A stretch of 64,000 nucleotides of DNA, taken from positions 186,001 through 250,000 of the forward strand of contig JAIVFJ010000079.1 of the NCBI GenBank assembly GCA_025765615.1, given 5' to 3'. A program made the position numbers and the translations under genes. The notes beneath the pieces were generated by a model. That model made no database searches, was not told the DNA's origin, and saw only the letters and a program-made list of their open reading frames with translations. Positions 10,690-23,700 of this stretch are shown here, in pieces (the first letter of the stretch is position 1; every line of letters begins with the position of its first letter). The DNA is from Zopfochytrium polystomum (Eukaryota; Chytridiomycota; Chytridiomycetes; Chytridiales; Chytridiaceae).

Positions 10690-13196
10690 TCAGTGCTGGT
10701 CCTGCGAACTTGCTTTGCCTGCAACCGGCAGCGTCGTCGGGCTGCGCGGCGCGTTCTCCAAATCATGGACAGCGGCCGGCGTCAAGCCTCCCTCCTCGGC
10801 CGCAGCCACGTCATCGCCGGTAACGTGTTCGTAAATGCTGCTTCCGTTGACAACGGCAGTATGGAACTCACGGTCGTAGCGCTCATCCTCGGGGCCGCCG
10901 CTCTCCGCAAGCAGATGCCCGGCATCCAAGCGATGGTGCTCGTGGTCCGCGCGATGACGGTGGGGGTCTGGAACGTCGTCGTCGTCGTTTTCTTCGGGGT
11001 AAGGGTCATCAACCCTTGCACAGCCCTCGCCTTCCATCTGGGGCAACGTGTCACCGCTCTCGAGGTTCAAGTGAGGCGACGCTGGCACCGGTCGAGCGTC
11101 GTCCTTTCGTTCCATTACATCAAGGTCCTGGGGGTTGCGGAGGAGAGCATTGTAAGGCAGAAACACAAGGGGCGGCCCTGCGCATACCGATGGACCTCGA
11201 AGCCCTTGCTCCCAAAAAAAAAAAAAAAAAAAAATTCACATTTTCAACAAACCTTCCCGAACTCCAACTCTCTCCGTGTCTGCATGAAAAACTCGAGAGA
11301 CTCATCCTCCGCAACGCCGACTGCCAGTGTCTGCTTGTACACGGCGAGGTCGTTCTCTACATCGTCAAACAGTTTACTGCGGCTGCTCTTTGCAATCCCG
11401 AGCGCCATTGCGACTCGATCGTCTTTGGCGTTGCGCGGGAAGACGACAAACAGGGTGGCTGCTACCAACTGCGACGGCGGCATGTCCAAGTACCTCGGTT
11501 CAGCCTTCAACATGTCCAAAAAGGACATGAGCATGACCACGTCGCTCGGCTTGAGAGTGCGGCACATGTGGCGGCCGCTCTGGGCGTAAAATTGCTCCTG
11601 TGCGCTCCAGAAGTGTTGGTTCAATAAAGTCGGTGTGGTTGCTTCCATCATCATGGTGGGAGTCAACGCAAGCGATGACATTCTCTTCAGTGTTGGCGTT
11701 GCCGGCCTAAAGGGTGTTGGGCTGGGCGGCGCTGGGCTCTGCGGCGCTGGTGTTGTCGATGGCGAGGTGGGTGTCGACATGCTGGGAGCCAACACCGCCT
11801 CCGCAACGCGAATGTTGTGCATGAAGAGCCTAAACCAGTCGTAGACCGTTGGAATCACAGGGACACAGCATGGAGAAAGCTGGGCAGGCAAACTATCAGC
11901 CTCCAACGACTATTTTAGGGCGATCTTCACCTTGAAAAACATAAACTCGAGCTTTCTCATGTGATAAAGCTTCTGCTCAGGGTCACTTAGTACGGCTGCT
12001 AGTTCTTGAACATTTGGCGTCAGCGGCTCCTGCGAGGGGTTTGCAGAAAAGCGAAAGGAAGGAGAGTGTGGGTGAGGAAGGTGGCACGGTGAATTTTTCA
12101 GCCCAGGGCGAAATCTCATAGACAAGCCCAACAGCAGCCATACCCAGAGCTTTGCGGCAATGTAAACCATAGTCATTGCGAGCGCGCTCAAGTCTTCGCT
12201 ACCACAGTACTTGGTCTTGGACAAAAAGTAGTCGAGGAACGCAATCGCCGAGTGAAACGTCTCTCGACGAAAACATTGCTCCACACAGACCTTGAGGAAA
12301 ATGGTGAGTGCGGACGGAAAGAGGCGTTTTGGTCCATCAAGTTTTCAAAAATTTTCAAAAACAGGCGTACTTCGTTCAGAAGTGTAATTACTCGACTCCG
12401 ATTTTGGATGACGATATCGCCGCATGCTGAAACGTTGGTAGCAAACTCTGCTTCAAATTCGGCGCAGCGTTGCATATAATCCACGTGACGCAGAAATTCT
12501 AGCGCCTTTTTGGTGTCATTTAGTTTACCCCAAGCAACTGCAATGGCATCCTCACATCATCGTCATCCTCAATGTACGCTGCAATCTTCTCGATGATGCC
12601 GGTGTTGAAAGGCGCGGCTGGCTCAAGTGCCGCATCACTGTCTTTTGGAAACATAACGCCGTCACAGTCGTAACTGTCTCCCTTGCCGTCCGGGGTAGGT
12701 GCCGATGGAGTGTACCCTACATTTGTCGTTGCTTTTCCCTTTTGTGCAGCTGTGCTCTCTCCCAGAGTTGGAATAGGAGGATTTGGAGGTCCGCGGGTGG
12801 ACAACTTTTTTTCCCCCGCCACAGCCAGTAACCATCAGTGTTTTAATGATGTCATCTAATCCAAAGTCCAACCGTTACCTCTCCATCCTCTTTTGTCGAC
12901 ACCGGTGTATCAAAACGCGGCTCGTCCGCCGCCGTCGCTGTGGACGACGGTCGAAACTCCAATATCCCGCCGTGCGTCCCGCCCTCGCTAACCGCCATCG
13001 CGGGGAATAGGTTGCTGCCTTTGTCGAGCGCTGCATCGGTGGCCGTCTTTGTCTTTTTGAAGGTTCCCTCGGGGCTGGCCTGCACGCGCTTGACGGCCGT
13101 CTCGTCTGGCGTCGGCATTGCCGACGGCAGTGATGAGGACGGCGGCTCGGTGAGAGGCGTCCAGTATCCGCTTGCATCGATCTGGGTTGTAGTTTT

Positions 13197-13229
<33 letters not shown>

Positions 13230-13415
13230 AAAGAGAGGGGGCACCCGGTGCGGGGGAGGGTAAGTTGTTGCTGAGCGTGACTTTTTTGTCAGAGCGAAGG
13301 TCGGCTGTGCCCTCCAGGCCCTGCCGTTCCGCTCCCGCTCCCAGAGGCAGTTGACAGCGACAATGACTGCCCCTACCGATCGTGAGAACGTGCGAGGACA
13401 AGTCTGGTCGCTCAT
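10690..13415 (-). CDS. cyclin with N- and C-terminal cyclin boxes (E-like)
   Basis: Regulatory subunit for a cyclin-dependent kinase. Eight exons join in frame on the minus strand: 13415-13377, 13181-12879, 12804-12556, 12505-12371, 12290-12144, 12029-11931, 11879-11253, 11208-10690 (about 705 residues). The first box spans exons 4-6: NRSRVITLLNEVCVE matches the MRAIL-type helix, followed by FRRETFHSAIAFLDYFLS and MTMVYIAAKL, the most conserved cyclin stretch. The second box lies in exon 7 (RTLKPSDVVMLMSFLDML, then PPSQLVAATLF). A Pro/Thr-rich insert with several S/TP sites precedes it, and an acidic tail follows. The exon 3/4 intron is 50 nt and the exon 6/7 intron 51 nt. The exon 5/6 intron (114 nt) and a possible 60-nt one in the last exon are in frame without stops. 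Cyclin identity is solid; assignment to E type is a guess. Confidence 0.78.
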
Positions 13416-14068
13416 TGCAGATTCCTGGGCGGGGAGAGGGGGTGGGCCGTTGGGAGGCGGGTGGAGGATTGGGGCCTGGCGGTGGCGGTGGGGGGTGGAA
13501 GTGCTAGCGGTGTAGTGTGGTGTGGTGGTGGTGGTTAACCGCCGCCGCGAGAGAGTCGCGTGCGACGCGCTTGGGGGGGAGGGGTTGGCAACAGCGTTGG
13601 ATCGTGAATTCGATCGAAATCGTTTCGTCGCCCTCGTCGTCGGACGCGACAAGGGCGTGTCTGTCCGGATATGTTGAAACGGAAAAGCAATCAATTTTTA
13701 CTTATTTTTTTTGTCCCCCAATATTTTACATGATTTGCTTGAAACACTTGTGTATGCGTGTGAAAAGTAACTTCGTTGGGAGACAGTCACTGGCACTGCA
13801 ACGGACGGGTCAAACTCCCCACCTTCGTCCCCCCCCCCCCACTTCCCCCCACCTCGACATTCTTCTTCCGCCGTCGCTCTTTTCTTTCCTGTGTTCGCGA
13901 TCGCATGACTTCAAAAAAAAACACACATCTCTTGAATTACACGATCCCATCGTTTCCGGACGGTCCCTACGTAATATCGCGAGAGCCCCCCTACCCCCCT
14001 TTCACAATCATCAAAAACATCAACCGAAAAGTGATTCTCAAAGGCCACTAACATGAAAAGCACGGGAA
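13416..14068. other. intergenic, upstream of the cyclin gene
   Basis: About 650 bases between the cyclin start and the stop of the small minus-strand gene. This is the presumed cyclin promoter. It has GT- and GC-rich patches near 13440-13570 and a C-run (13831-13840). No credible coding exon was seen; open frames here are low-complexity. Confidence 0.35.
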
Positions 14069-14389
14069 TTACACTATGCCTGACAAACACTTTTGACCTG
14101 CGTCGCGAAGTTTGACCACAGCCTTCAGCCCCACTCTCGATTTCTCGTAGATCGTGGGCCAAATGCAAGACAACAGGGGGGAGCGGGTGCCAATGACCCC
14201 GGTCCGATAGAGCTGAACAAAAGCGTTGGTCGTGGGGGGAAGGAAAAAACCGGCGTGTTGGGAAAAGGTTTTTGGGCCCACCTGTGCGAATGCCCATTTC
14301 GCCATGATCGAAAGATCGTGTTCGGTTAGCGTGGTCACGACCTCACCCACTTGCTTGTGTATCAGAGACGCCTGACCGGTGCTAGCCAA
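14069..14389 (-). CDS. small two-exon protein of unknown function (about 83 aa)
   Basis: Exon 1, 14389-14282, codes for 36 residues ending ...MAKWAFAQ before a GTGGGC donor. A 69-nt intron with a pyrimidine-rich end (TTTTGTTCAG) leads to exon 2, 14212-14069, stop at 14069. Because 69 is a multiple of three and has no stop, retention would add 23 residues. The spliced product looks like a real small protein: an amphipathic helical N-terminus, a short GVIGTRSPLL segment and a basic IYEKSRVGLKAVVKLRDA helix. Size and composition would suit a small subunit of a mitochondrial complex, but I do not recognise it. A further exon after the GACGCAG|GTCAAA site is possible. Confidence 0.4.
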   Translation of the reverse strand: MASTGQASLIHKQVGEVVTTLTEHDLSIMAKWAFAQVGPKTFSQHAGFFLPPTTNAFVQLYRTGVIGTRSPLLSCIWPTIYEKSRVGLKAVVKLRDAGQKCLSGIV

Positions 14390-15065
14390 AAAAGAAACGC
14401 GGTTGTTTTCACAGCCAACGATCCCGAACCCGAGATCAGCTCTTTCGGAGAACGGGAACGTGCTCAGTTATTCGTACCAACAACCGCTCAGCCGAAGTAA
14501 ATGATTGAGCTAGGCAGTGCTCAGAGACGACGTCTGTCGGGTGTTGAGCGCTCCATTTTCAGGATGCGGTCAATGATCGCAGATGGACCGGAGGACTTGA
14601 ATGACCAATTGCTGTTACCCGCTGCCGTCTCTGCCCCCTCCGGATCGTGAAAATCCAAAGGACTTTGTCAGGCGGGGGTTTTTCCGTTGGGCTTTGCATC
14701 AGGAATGTTTGCAAGACGATGGTTGTTGCCCCGCTACTTTGCAAAAGCTCGCATTTGTTTCATCCGCTATATTTTCTGGAGAAGGGGGGGAGAGATGAGG
14801 GGACAGCCTGCCGACTTTGCATGCGTTCAACAGGTGGGTGTTTTTGGGTGACGGAAGGCTCCAACAAGTCGGCGATAAATAACGAGGAGACGAGGAAGGG
14901 CTTCGAGCGGGGGCAGTGGTAGCACCATCGGGGTGGCGGGATGGTAAGGTAGTAGACGTGAAATGGGTAGGTGGTAGCAGCGGGGTCTCCAATCGCAATA
15001 TCGTATAATTTGGACGGCCGGGCTGAATCTGAGGGGGGGGGCGGAGCAAGCCAAAAAAGAAAAGA
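14390..15065. other. intergenic, 5' of syntaxin-16, possible unassigned exon
   Basis: Mostly non-coding. On the minus strand about 14600-14525 a short frame (IIDRILKMERSTPDRRRL then stop) follows a TTCAAG acceptor and looks protein-like, but no convincing upstream exon was found, so it is left unassigned. The 100-150 bases before 15066 would hold the syntaxin promoter; no TATA-like box is evident. Confidence 0.25.
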
Positions 15066-17077
15066 ATGACAACCCGGTCCAAGACGCTGCTCTTTCTGCA
15101 GTACCGCAGCTCGTTCGCGCGGGCGACGACAACGACGGGCGGCGGGTCCGCGGCAGCGCTGGCGGCGGCCGCGGCGGCGGCGGGGGCATCGGGCGGCGCG
15201 GGAGGGGCGACGGGGGCGAGATCGCGCGGCCCACGGCGGCCAGGCGGCGGTGGGCTCGACACGTCCGAGTCGGCGGGCCTGATCGCGAACGAGGCCGGCT
15301 CGGCCGACGAGGTCGCCCTGGAGATGTCGGTGCTGCCGCCGAAATGGTCAGTGCTTGGGCGGGCGCGATGGGGGATGGGGGGGGGCGTGGACGCGGGCGC
15401 AGGGGGCGGGAAACGGGTGATGCGGGTGAGCCGGGGAGGGAGAGAAGGCCTGTGGCGGTGCCGCACGCCCCAGCCCCCGCCCAACCCAACCCTCGCCGCC
15501 GACGACTTCCCAACATCCTCCTCTAGTCTCTGAATCGCACTTTTGCACGCTCGGCCCTCTTTCATTTGATACACACATACCTCTCTGCAACGATCACGCA
15601 TCTAAAACTCTACAACCCCAACCACCAATTCCCCCAACTCGACCCCGGAAATGTCAGGGTGGACATCGTCGACGAGGTACACACACGAACGACCCCCGCC
15701 CCACCAAATACCCACCAACACAACCAACCATCCCCTCCCTCCCTCCCCCTCATCTACCACTACCGACACGACCCTCCTCCGCCCCCCCACACCCCCCCCG
15801 CCCCCCCGTTCCCCGATCACTAACAACCCACGTCCCCTCCTCCAAGGTCGACGAAGACATTGACCTGATCAAGAACAAGATGCTGGAGCTCGACGCGCTC
15901 CACAAAAAGCACCTGCTCCCGGGCTTTGACGACCGCATCGGCGACGAGCAGTCCATCGAGCGCATGACGGGCCAGATCACCGCGGTAAGCTTTCTTCTTT
16001 TTATTTTTATTTTCTGTGCGCACATTTCGCCCCTACCCCATCGGAAACAATCCACCCGCACTAACAATACCTCCTACCCCCCCATCCCGCACACACTCTC
16101 GCTCAACAACCTCCCCCCCCCAACCGTCAAGATGTTTACAAAATGCCAACGCAAGATCAAACGCATCGAAGACGAGACGCGGCAGGCGGCCGACAGCGGG
16201 TCGCGGCAGGCGGCGGTGCTCGGCAAGAACATTCAAACGTCGCTCGCGGTCAAGCTGCAGGAGGTGTCGTCGGCGTTCCGAAAGGCGCAGGGCGCGTACT
16301 TGGCCAGTTGAGTTGTGTTGTTGTTGTATTTGTTGATTTTTATTTTTATTTTTTATTTTTTTTAATTTTTTTTTTTTTTTGGTCCCCATTCGGCTTTCGG
16401 TCCACGACCGTTCGCGTAACACCCCCCCCCTTACCCTCCCCTCCCGCGACAGAACTCCGCGGCAACGAAACACGAAGCAAAGACCTCTTCCACGCCGGAG
16501 GGCTCTCCGACACCGCCGGCGGCAGCGGCGACCCGTTCGCCGACGACGCCGGCGGGCTCTCCGACAGCGAGTCTCTCGACGCGGTGTTCACGGACGCGCA
16601 GATGGCGGTGGTTGCGACGAACGAGCGGATGATCAGCGAGCGGGAGGCGGCGATCAACGACATTGTGCGGTCGATCCACGCGCTGGCGGAGGTGTTCAAG
16701 GAGCTGCAGACGATGGTGATCGACCAGGGGACCGTGCTGGATCGGATCGATTATAATATCGAGCAGGTTAATGTGCACATGGAGGCCGCGCACGGGCAGT
16801 TGGTCCAGGTATGGATGGTTTTTTCTTTTGAATTCTTTGAATTCTTTTTTTTATTTTATTTTTGGCGTGATGAGGGGAGGTGTTGGAGGAATGCGAAGCC
16901 ATTGGAAAGCGTCGTTCTAAAAAAAAACTGCCTTATTCTTGGCAACACACACACACACACACACAGGGCTCCAAGTACCAAGAAAAGACAAAAGCCAAGC
17001 TCCTAATCATATTCCTGTCGCTCGTCGTATTTATTCTGCTCGTCATCATATTCTACAAGCTGATCAAGCGAAAGTAA
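15066..17077 (+). CDS. STX16: syntaxin-16 / Tlg2, Qa-SNARE of the trans-Golgi network
   Basis: t-SNARE for endosome-to-trans-Golgi fusion. Six exons: 15066-15346, 15658-15676 (19-nt micro-exon), 15847-15984, 16132-16306, 16453-16808, 16967-17077. The N-terminus MTTRSKTLLFLQYRS matches the MATRSLT-type start of the family that binds Vps45, and the conserved PPKW-VD is split by intron 1. The Habc helices follow (IKNKMLELDALHKKHL, then AFRKAQGAYL). The SNARE motif lies in exons 5-6 with the central Gln in KELQTMVIDQGTVLDRIDYN, a block almost invariant in this family. One C-terminal transmembrane helix (LLIIFLSLVVFILLVIIFY) and a short basic tail end the protein. Added features are a poly-Ala/Gly insert after residue 25 and an acidic linker before the SNARE motif. 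Confidence in the family is very high. Confidence 0.95.
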
Positions 17078-17756
17078 AAAAAAAAAAAACCATAAAAAGA
17101 GAGGAAGGGGGGAATGGTAAGCAGGGGGTAAGCGTGGGGCGGGGGCGGGTGGGTTAACCACGAGGTTTTTCGGTCGGGCGGGGTTGTTGTAGCAACCCCT
17201 TCGAACAAGGGATCGTTTGTTACGGAAAGCGGTGGTGTTTCAGCAGTGGACGACCGAAAGAGAACGATAAAAAAAGAGAACAACAAAAATGTATTATACC
17301 ACAGCGTCCCGCGGTCTCTTCTTTCTTCTTGTGTCGTCCCTCTCTCCTCTCTCTTTTTTCTTCTCTCTCTCTGCGTACAGGCAACGAAAATACAAGGCTG
17401 TAATGCTCAAACACCACTGACCGACCGCGACGACTCCGAGACAAAATAGGAGGTGCAACAGGGGTAGAAAATGAACGAAAGAAAAAAAGAAGAAAAAAAA
17501 AAGAGTGGGAGAGAAAGTGAGAGAGTGGGAAGGAGAGAAGATTCATTTCAACCGAGGTCGCTGGAGGGGAAGCGGGGGCGGGGCCGGGGCCGGGGGGCGA
17601 CGAACGACAGCTTAACAGCTGGGGATGGGCTATGAAGAAACAAGACCTGGCATCATCAAACAAAGAAAAAGACGGTTAAGGCCCCTCCAGCGACCTCGGT
17701 TTTCCCGCCAGCGCACTAAAAAAAAAAAAAGAAAAGGCTGGGGGGCGACAACAAAT
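17078..17756. other. convergent 3' region between STX16 and CNOT1
   Basis: About 680 bases between two converging stop codons. A/T homopolymers flank the STX16 stop (A12 at 17078). GA-rich and CT-rich patches lie at 17340-17380 and 17470-17540, and a GC-rich patch at 17570-17600. No coding exon is supported. Confidence 0.4.
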
Positions 17757-20700
17757 TCAGCGCGTGATGCTCTTTTGCACCGATACAAACAGCACTTCGA
17801 TTTCGGGCGCACACCGGATAAAGTTGGTGTGTTCCCAAAAGTTGTAGCGAGGATTTCGGATCAGCTCGATAAACGTTATAAGAAGCCCGTACGGGTGGGG
17901 CCGGTTCACAATTAAACGTTCAATAAGTACCCTTGTCGGAGCGAGAGAAAGAGAAAAAAAAAAACGCCGCAGAACGGTTTAGTCTCTGGAGGAGCAGGAA
18001 TTCCCCAAAAAAGGAAAAGAAAAAAAGACAAGAATGACAAGTCATACCTCGTAATCTGCTCTTGAATTATTTCTTGGCTGGCTTCTGCAAACAAGTACAG
18101 CAACACACAGCTAAAGTAGTGCGTGTGGCTGTTGGGGTACCGAAGCTGATTGGCGATGGCACTCAAAAAGAGGTAGCGCCCTAAGGAAAGGCATCGACGG
18201 CAAAAACAAAAAACAATTAAGTTCAGAAACACAAGCTCCGTCGCAGTGCATAAAAAAAATAAAAAAATAAAAAAATAAAAAAATCGAGTCAAACCTTCCG
18301 TGTCCAGGTCAACTACAAGTTGCTGGAAAATATCCATGGGCGCACTGTGGGTGATGGGCGGGTTTCCCTGCACCGCCTTGCTCTGCGACTGCGTGATGGC
18401 CTGCACGCCGACGTACAGCACCAACGCGTTGATGGCGGGGATATTGTATTTCGACAATCCGCCCTCGGCGGGAGGGGGTGTCGGCAGCAACAGCCTCGAG
18501 CGAAGGTCCAGCAAAAAGGTGACGGGGGTCCGCAGTTTCAGGTACGAGTCGATGTCGACTTTGAAATTGCCTGGAATAAGGCTGCTGGTGTAGTCCGAGA
18601 GGACGTGCGGGGGCTGGTTGCTCTCTGGAAGCAGGTCGACTTTCAGGTTCGGCGTCAGCGGGTCAGGAAGCTTCATGCTTCGAGGGAAGGCGCTCAGAAT
18701 TAGGTTTCGCAGCTGGATGCACGAGTGGGGGATCACATCGACAAAGCTAAAGTGGTAGTCGCAAAGGAATTCTGGAAAGTCGTGCAGCAGCACCAGCAGT
18801 ATTCTCAGCGTCGCTTTGTACAAAAGGCGGGTCGTTTCCGAAATCTCAGTCTGCTTCAAATACGGGCTCAGGAACTTGAACAGATCAACCAGGAGCCGCT
18901 GGAAGAAGGGCCACCCCTTTTGTCCCTCCGCGAGCAAAAGCTTCGGCATGAAGAATCGGTGCGAAATGAGCTGCAGCCACGAAAACGTAAAGCCAGGCAG
19001 GAAAGTAGGTTGCAGAGTGTGGAACGTGTTGCTGATGGCTGAGAGGATCTGGAAGTAGAGAGGCTGAAGGCGGTCCTCGTGTGAGCTGAGGTCGTTCAGC
19101 AACGACGAAAACAGTCTGAAGAACGGCCGCTGGTTGAAATCTTCGCGGCGCTGCTCGTGAGAGTGCACAAGAACCAACACAATAATAGACAAAATCTTGG
19201 TGGTCAGGTGCATCGAAATCGGCTGATCCACGTAATATCGGATCAGCAGGACAATCAGCCTTGCAAAGGCATCGACAGCTTGAAACCATGTTTCCTCGGT
19301 CGAGTTTGCAACCGCCTTTTCCTTGATGTAGTGTTCCACGCTTAGTTCCGTGCAAATTCGGAAAAACAAGGAGGCTACGTCCTCCCCTTGCAAAATTCCT
19401 TGTTGGTGAAGCTGTTGGAAAAAAGGAGAAGGAAGAGAGTCAGCAAAGACACGAGAAAAAAAATCGAGTGAGATGGGAAGGAGGTGGCCTCCATCAAAAC
19501 GGTTTCTCTGACCTGCGTGACAAACATCGATTGCATCCTCGAGTTGGTCGCCGTGTGGTGGTACAGTTCAACCCATTCCAGGAACAGCATGCCAATTTTC
19601 CCGCGGAGGCCGGACGCCTCAGCGTCCTTGATCCCAGCTTGTTCCGGTGAAAGGATAAAGAAGCGGCGACCCAACTCTTTGACAAAATCGGAGACGCTGA
19701 ACGCAGCAGTTAAAAAAAGAGCGGCCTGTCCGATAAAGAAAAAAAGATTGCGCGAACGGGGGCTCTTACCTTTCCGTTGCTTTTCCCTCGTCAGCCAGCA
19801 CCGTCAGCGCATCCAGTGTGCTGAAGAATGAGTTCTGCGTCAGGATTGGCTCCGGCTCTTGCTCCGCTCCGCGAATAAGTTGCACCGCAAACTCGGCTGC
19901 AGGAATGTTGCCAATCGAAATTTGACTCGCCAGGTGCAGATCAAAGGCTGAAACGTCAACCATGCCGGCTCTGGCGAGGAGAAGGATGACTGGAGCATTC
20001 CACTTTGCCTGTTTTGTCAAAGTCAAGAGAGTCATAAGAACAAAGCGGTGTGAGACTAAAACGCAAGAAACCGAGCCCACCGTATCGTCAGAGTAAAGGA
20101 GCCACGAGTAAAACTCTTTGATGGCCTTCTTTCCATTCTCGGTTTCACCCGACTTTTCGAGGAGTGCGACATAACACTCGCGACCGAGCGCCGATTCACT
20201 GGCAAACAGGAGCTGGACAAACTTTTGAATGATGGGCAGCTGGAAGTCCTCTCGGCTTGTTTGCAAGAACGAAAGAATCTGTCGCAGGACATTCCGAATT
20301 TCATGCGGTTGAGGGAGCGTTGCAATGGTCAAGTCGCCAGACGCTTTGATGAGCGACTCCAATTCGTTCAATCTTCCGATAAACTTTTCCAGCAGGTGTG
20401 CTTGAGTGATCGGAACACCATCGTCGTAGGCCGCGTCGACTCGCTTTGGTATATCTTTGCAAGCAAGTCAGGCACACTAGACATAACGGGGAACAAGGAA
20501 ACAGAAAAAAAAATTATGTGTCTGACCTGAGCGAGGCCCTCTAATGAATTCTTCGTAAACGCGGAGCTACAAGGAATTTTCCGTGAGAACATGCACGGGT
20601 CGTGGGCGATTATGCAACGAACCTGGGACTGGGTAAGGCCGCCCGCTTTAAGTCGAAGCGTCTCAGGGAGGGATGACGGGTATCGCGACGCAGCGTAAAC

Positions 20701-23700
20701 AGTGACATCGTAGAACGGTTGACCAGGACGTTGCTGAAACATTGGCATTAGTTTGCAAAAACCCGTCAAACTTTCAGCGTCAAGTCACCTCTCTGTGCCT
20801 TCGTCTGCTAATGTACGAGGCAGCGAGGGACTCATCGATTTCAGCAATGGATTTTTCTGCTGCTGCCTTCTCCATGATGCTACAGGCGAGGTCGAGGTTG
20901 TCGTTAACGATCAAGTGAACGGCGTCCTCGGGCACCGATTGCTGCGTAGTCATTTGTAAGCATTCAACCGATTAAAAAAGCAATTGCTCACCTCTGTGAA
21001 ACCATTTTGAAGGAGAAGGTTTCGAAGCTGAGCCATCATGCTTATTCTCAGCGGCTCGCGCGAGCTCACAGCCGCAAGATTGCCTGCGCGGCATCGTTTG
21101 AATAAGACGCACAAGTTTCGTAGACAAAAGACTTTGCATTACCAGAGAGATTTTGCACCATCAGGTGGGCAGCTTTTCTCATGCGATCTTCGTTGGGCTC
21201 CAGCGCGAAATCCTTGAGGATAAGCTCACGAGTGGCGATTCCAGCAATCGTGATACTTCGTTCCACAACAGGTTGAACAATCTAAATCGAAGTTCTAAAT
21301 TAAACCTACTCAAGTTCATATAACATGTGTACCTCACGAATGGCCCGGTCAATCGCGATATGAACAATCCGTCGCATTTGCGGCTGTGTGCTGAATATAG
21401 ACAGCTTTGGGTTTAATGTGATTTGGACCGAAAACGGGTAGAGAGGATCTGATAAACGAAATATTTAGGGTTAGGCATTCAGGCTGGGCGCACTGTGAGG
21501 AAATCAAACCTTGGTTTGGAGATGAGCCGCCTTGGTTGCTTGCGGCTTCCTGGCCGTTGGCAGGTTGCAGGGGAGGTGAGCCGACGTTTTCAGACCCGTC
21601 GGCAGATGGATCAGGTGCAGTAGGACTGCTTCTACCGGCCCGCGCGATTTCGCAAGGTAGACGTTGGTTCAATCTCTGTTTCAGTTATTAGATTTGCGAA
21701 TGCCAATTAACGCGAAACCGTACCCTCAATGTCAAGGCCAATGTTCTTGCATAGAATAATGATCGGAAGCTGAAGATTCATCTTCAAGTCGGCAAAATGA
21801 TATAACTCGGAGAGAAGCTTCATGATGGCCATGAGCCAAGGATTTGGCGGCTTGAAGACTTTGCTGGACTGACATTGCTCCAGCACCTTGCAGACGAAGG
21901 GTATTACGACAATCAGGCGATCAGAGTCGTAACCCTCTAAAAGCAGTTCCTGGCGGAGAAATGAGAAGTCAAAAGATGCGACGGCGAAATTGTGGGATGA
22001 AGGCATCTCCGCCGTTCACGCAGTACCCACTTTAAATGAAAGATTCTTGTGCTTAATTGGCCGATTTCGAGCCAAAGTTAATCCACCCAACCATGTACCA
22101 AGGTTGTTTAATAGCTGCCTCTCGGAGGAAGAAGTAACAGTCTTGTCCGAGTTAATCAACACACGGATGTTCAAATAAGTCTCATGCAAAACAATTTTGA
22201 ATAGAGTCGGGAAATTTAGACCGTCCAAAAATGCAATGTAGAGCCCGTGGTTATTTGGCTCGATGCTCACGCGATTGACGACGAGGTAGTGGCTTAGCCA
22301 TCTGAAGTTGGCCTCTCTCAGCTTCTCCTTCATATCGGTGATTTTGGACGGCATGTTGTCAAAGGTCAGGTTGTTGATAATGAAGAGGAAGCGATCTTGA
22401 GTGCTCTCCGAGGGGACTTCATATGCTTCTTGGTCTGTCGCCTCCAAGAGTGTATCGGGTTTGACCGCGCCAAACACTGGAGGGTTGGAGGGCTTGTCTT
22501 GCGTCCCCGAAGAGGCGCTGTAACCTCCCTGGATCTGTTCTTCCGCCTTGGCAGCGTTTTCCTCACCGGGCACCAAGTTTTTGATCATCTTTGTGATCTC
22601 GGGATGAGCTTGATGCATGTGTGGTATCTGCAAGATCAAAGAGCAGAAATTCGGCCAATCCGAGAGTTTCGCTTGAAACTCAAATAACGCTATGGATCCA
22701 AACTTGAAGTATTTTGAGTTTGCTGGCTGACGGAGCGATTCAAGTATTATGCGTAATGCCTGGGCGACGTTTTCCTGGCGGACGTAAACTGACAAAATCA
22801 TCGAACCAAATAGTCTACTGGCGGTGTGGAGGATGTCGTCGGGATAATTCGGAAAGAACTGATACTCTTCAAACAGGACCGAAGTGAAATTGGAAAACAC
22901 TTCCTGCTCCCTCGGGTTCGGTGACTCGCGAAACCTCTGAAGAAGTTCAACGACTTGAGGGACGGAAATTTCTCCGGAATAGCACTTGTGCAGAATCGCT
23001 GTCGCCTCCTCTTCGACTTCCGAAAGGACGTTCGACAGCCGCGGATAGGCACGGAAGCAGGCCGGAATCAGCTCTTTCAAAAATTCGGCGTTTTCTCGCG
23101 ACATTGGCCTTCAATACGGGGATCAGTGGGGTGTTCGAAATGTGAAAATCCTCAGGAAGCAGGCGTCGAAAATCACTTACGCGCTCTGAATGATGCGAAG
23201 GAAGATGCCTACAACTTGCACGGACAGAGGCACGACAGTTTGATGAGCGGATGAAGCGTCGGGTCTCATAAGCTGTGCTGCAACTTTGTCACGCAAAAAC
23301 TCTAGCGTTGCTGTTATGAAAGGATTCCCGTCCAATCGGATTCGGTCCTGGAGCCACTTCTCCAAATTAAGGTAGTCCCTTCTTGAAGCAAGGGCTGCCA
23401 GGTCTATTGAGAAGGGATAGGACTTTGTTTCCAAAATTTGGGAAAGGGCCTATATTGCCAGGTTAGGAGCTCTGACGTCAACCTGGCAAACATGATCGGG
23501 CCACTTACTTTCATTTCTTGCGCAACATCAAGGATTCGCGATAGAGACGACGAATCTTTCGAATATATGTGCACAAGGCCAGCTAAACATAGCTGTTGCG
23601 ATATCTGCCAAAGCAGCGGCAGCACAAACCCTGAGTTGGGATGCCCGATCAAGAACAAAATTACGAGGTTGGACGCCAATTCTTTCTGATGTATCGTCCA

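Noticed and set aside
10654..11589. Plus-strand open frame of about 310 codons over the cyclin 3' exons
   Set aside because: Starts with poly-Phe from a T-run and runs antisense to the cyclin box exons; no domain seen.
14699..15601. Minus-strand frame of 300 codons overlapping syntaxin exon 1
   Set aside because: Pro/Arg/Ser low-complexity sequence antisense to a well-supported STX16 exon.
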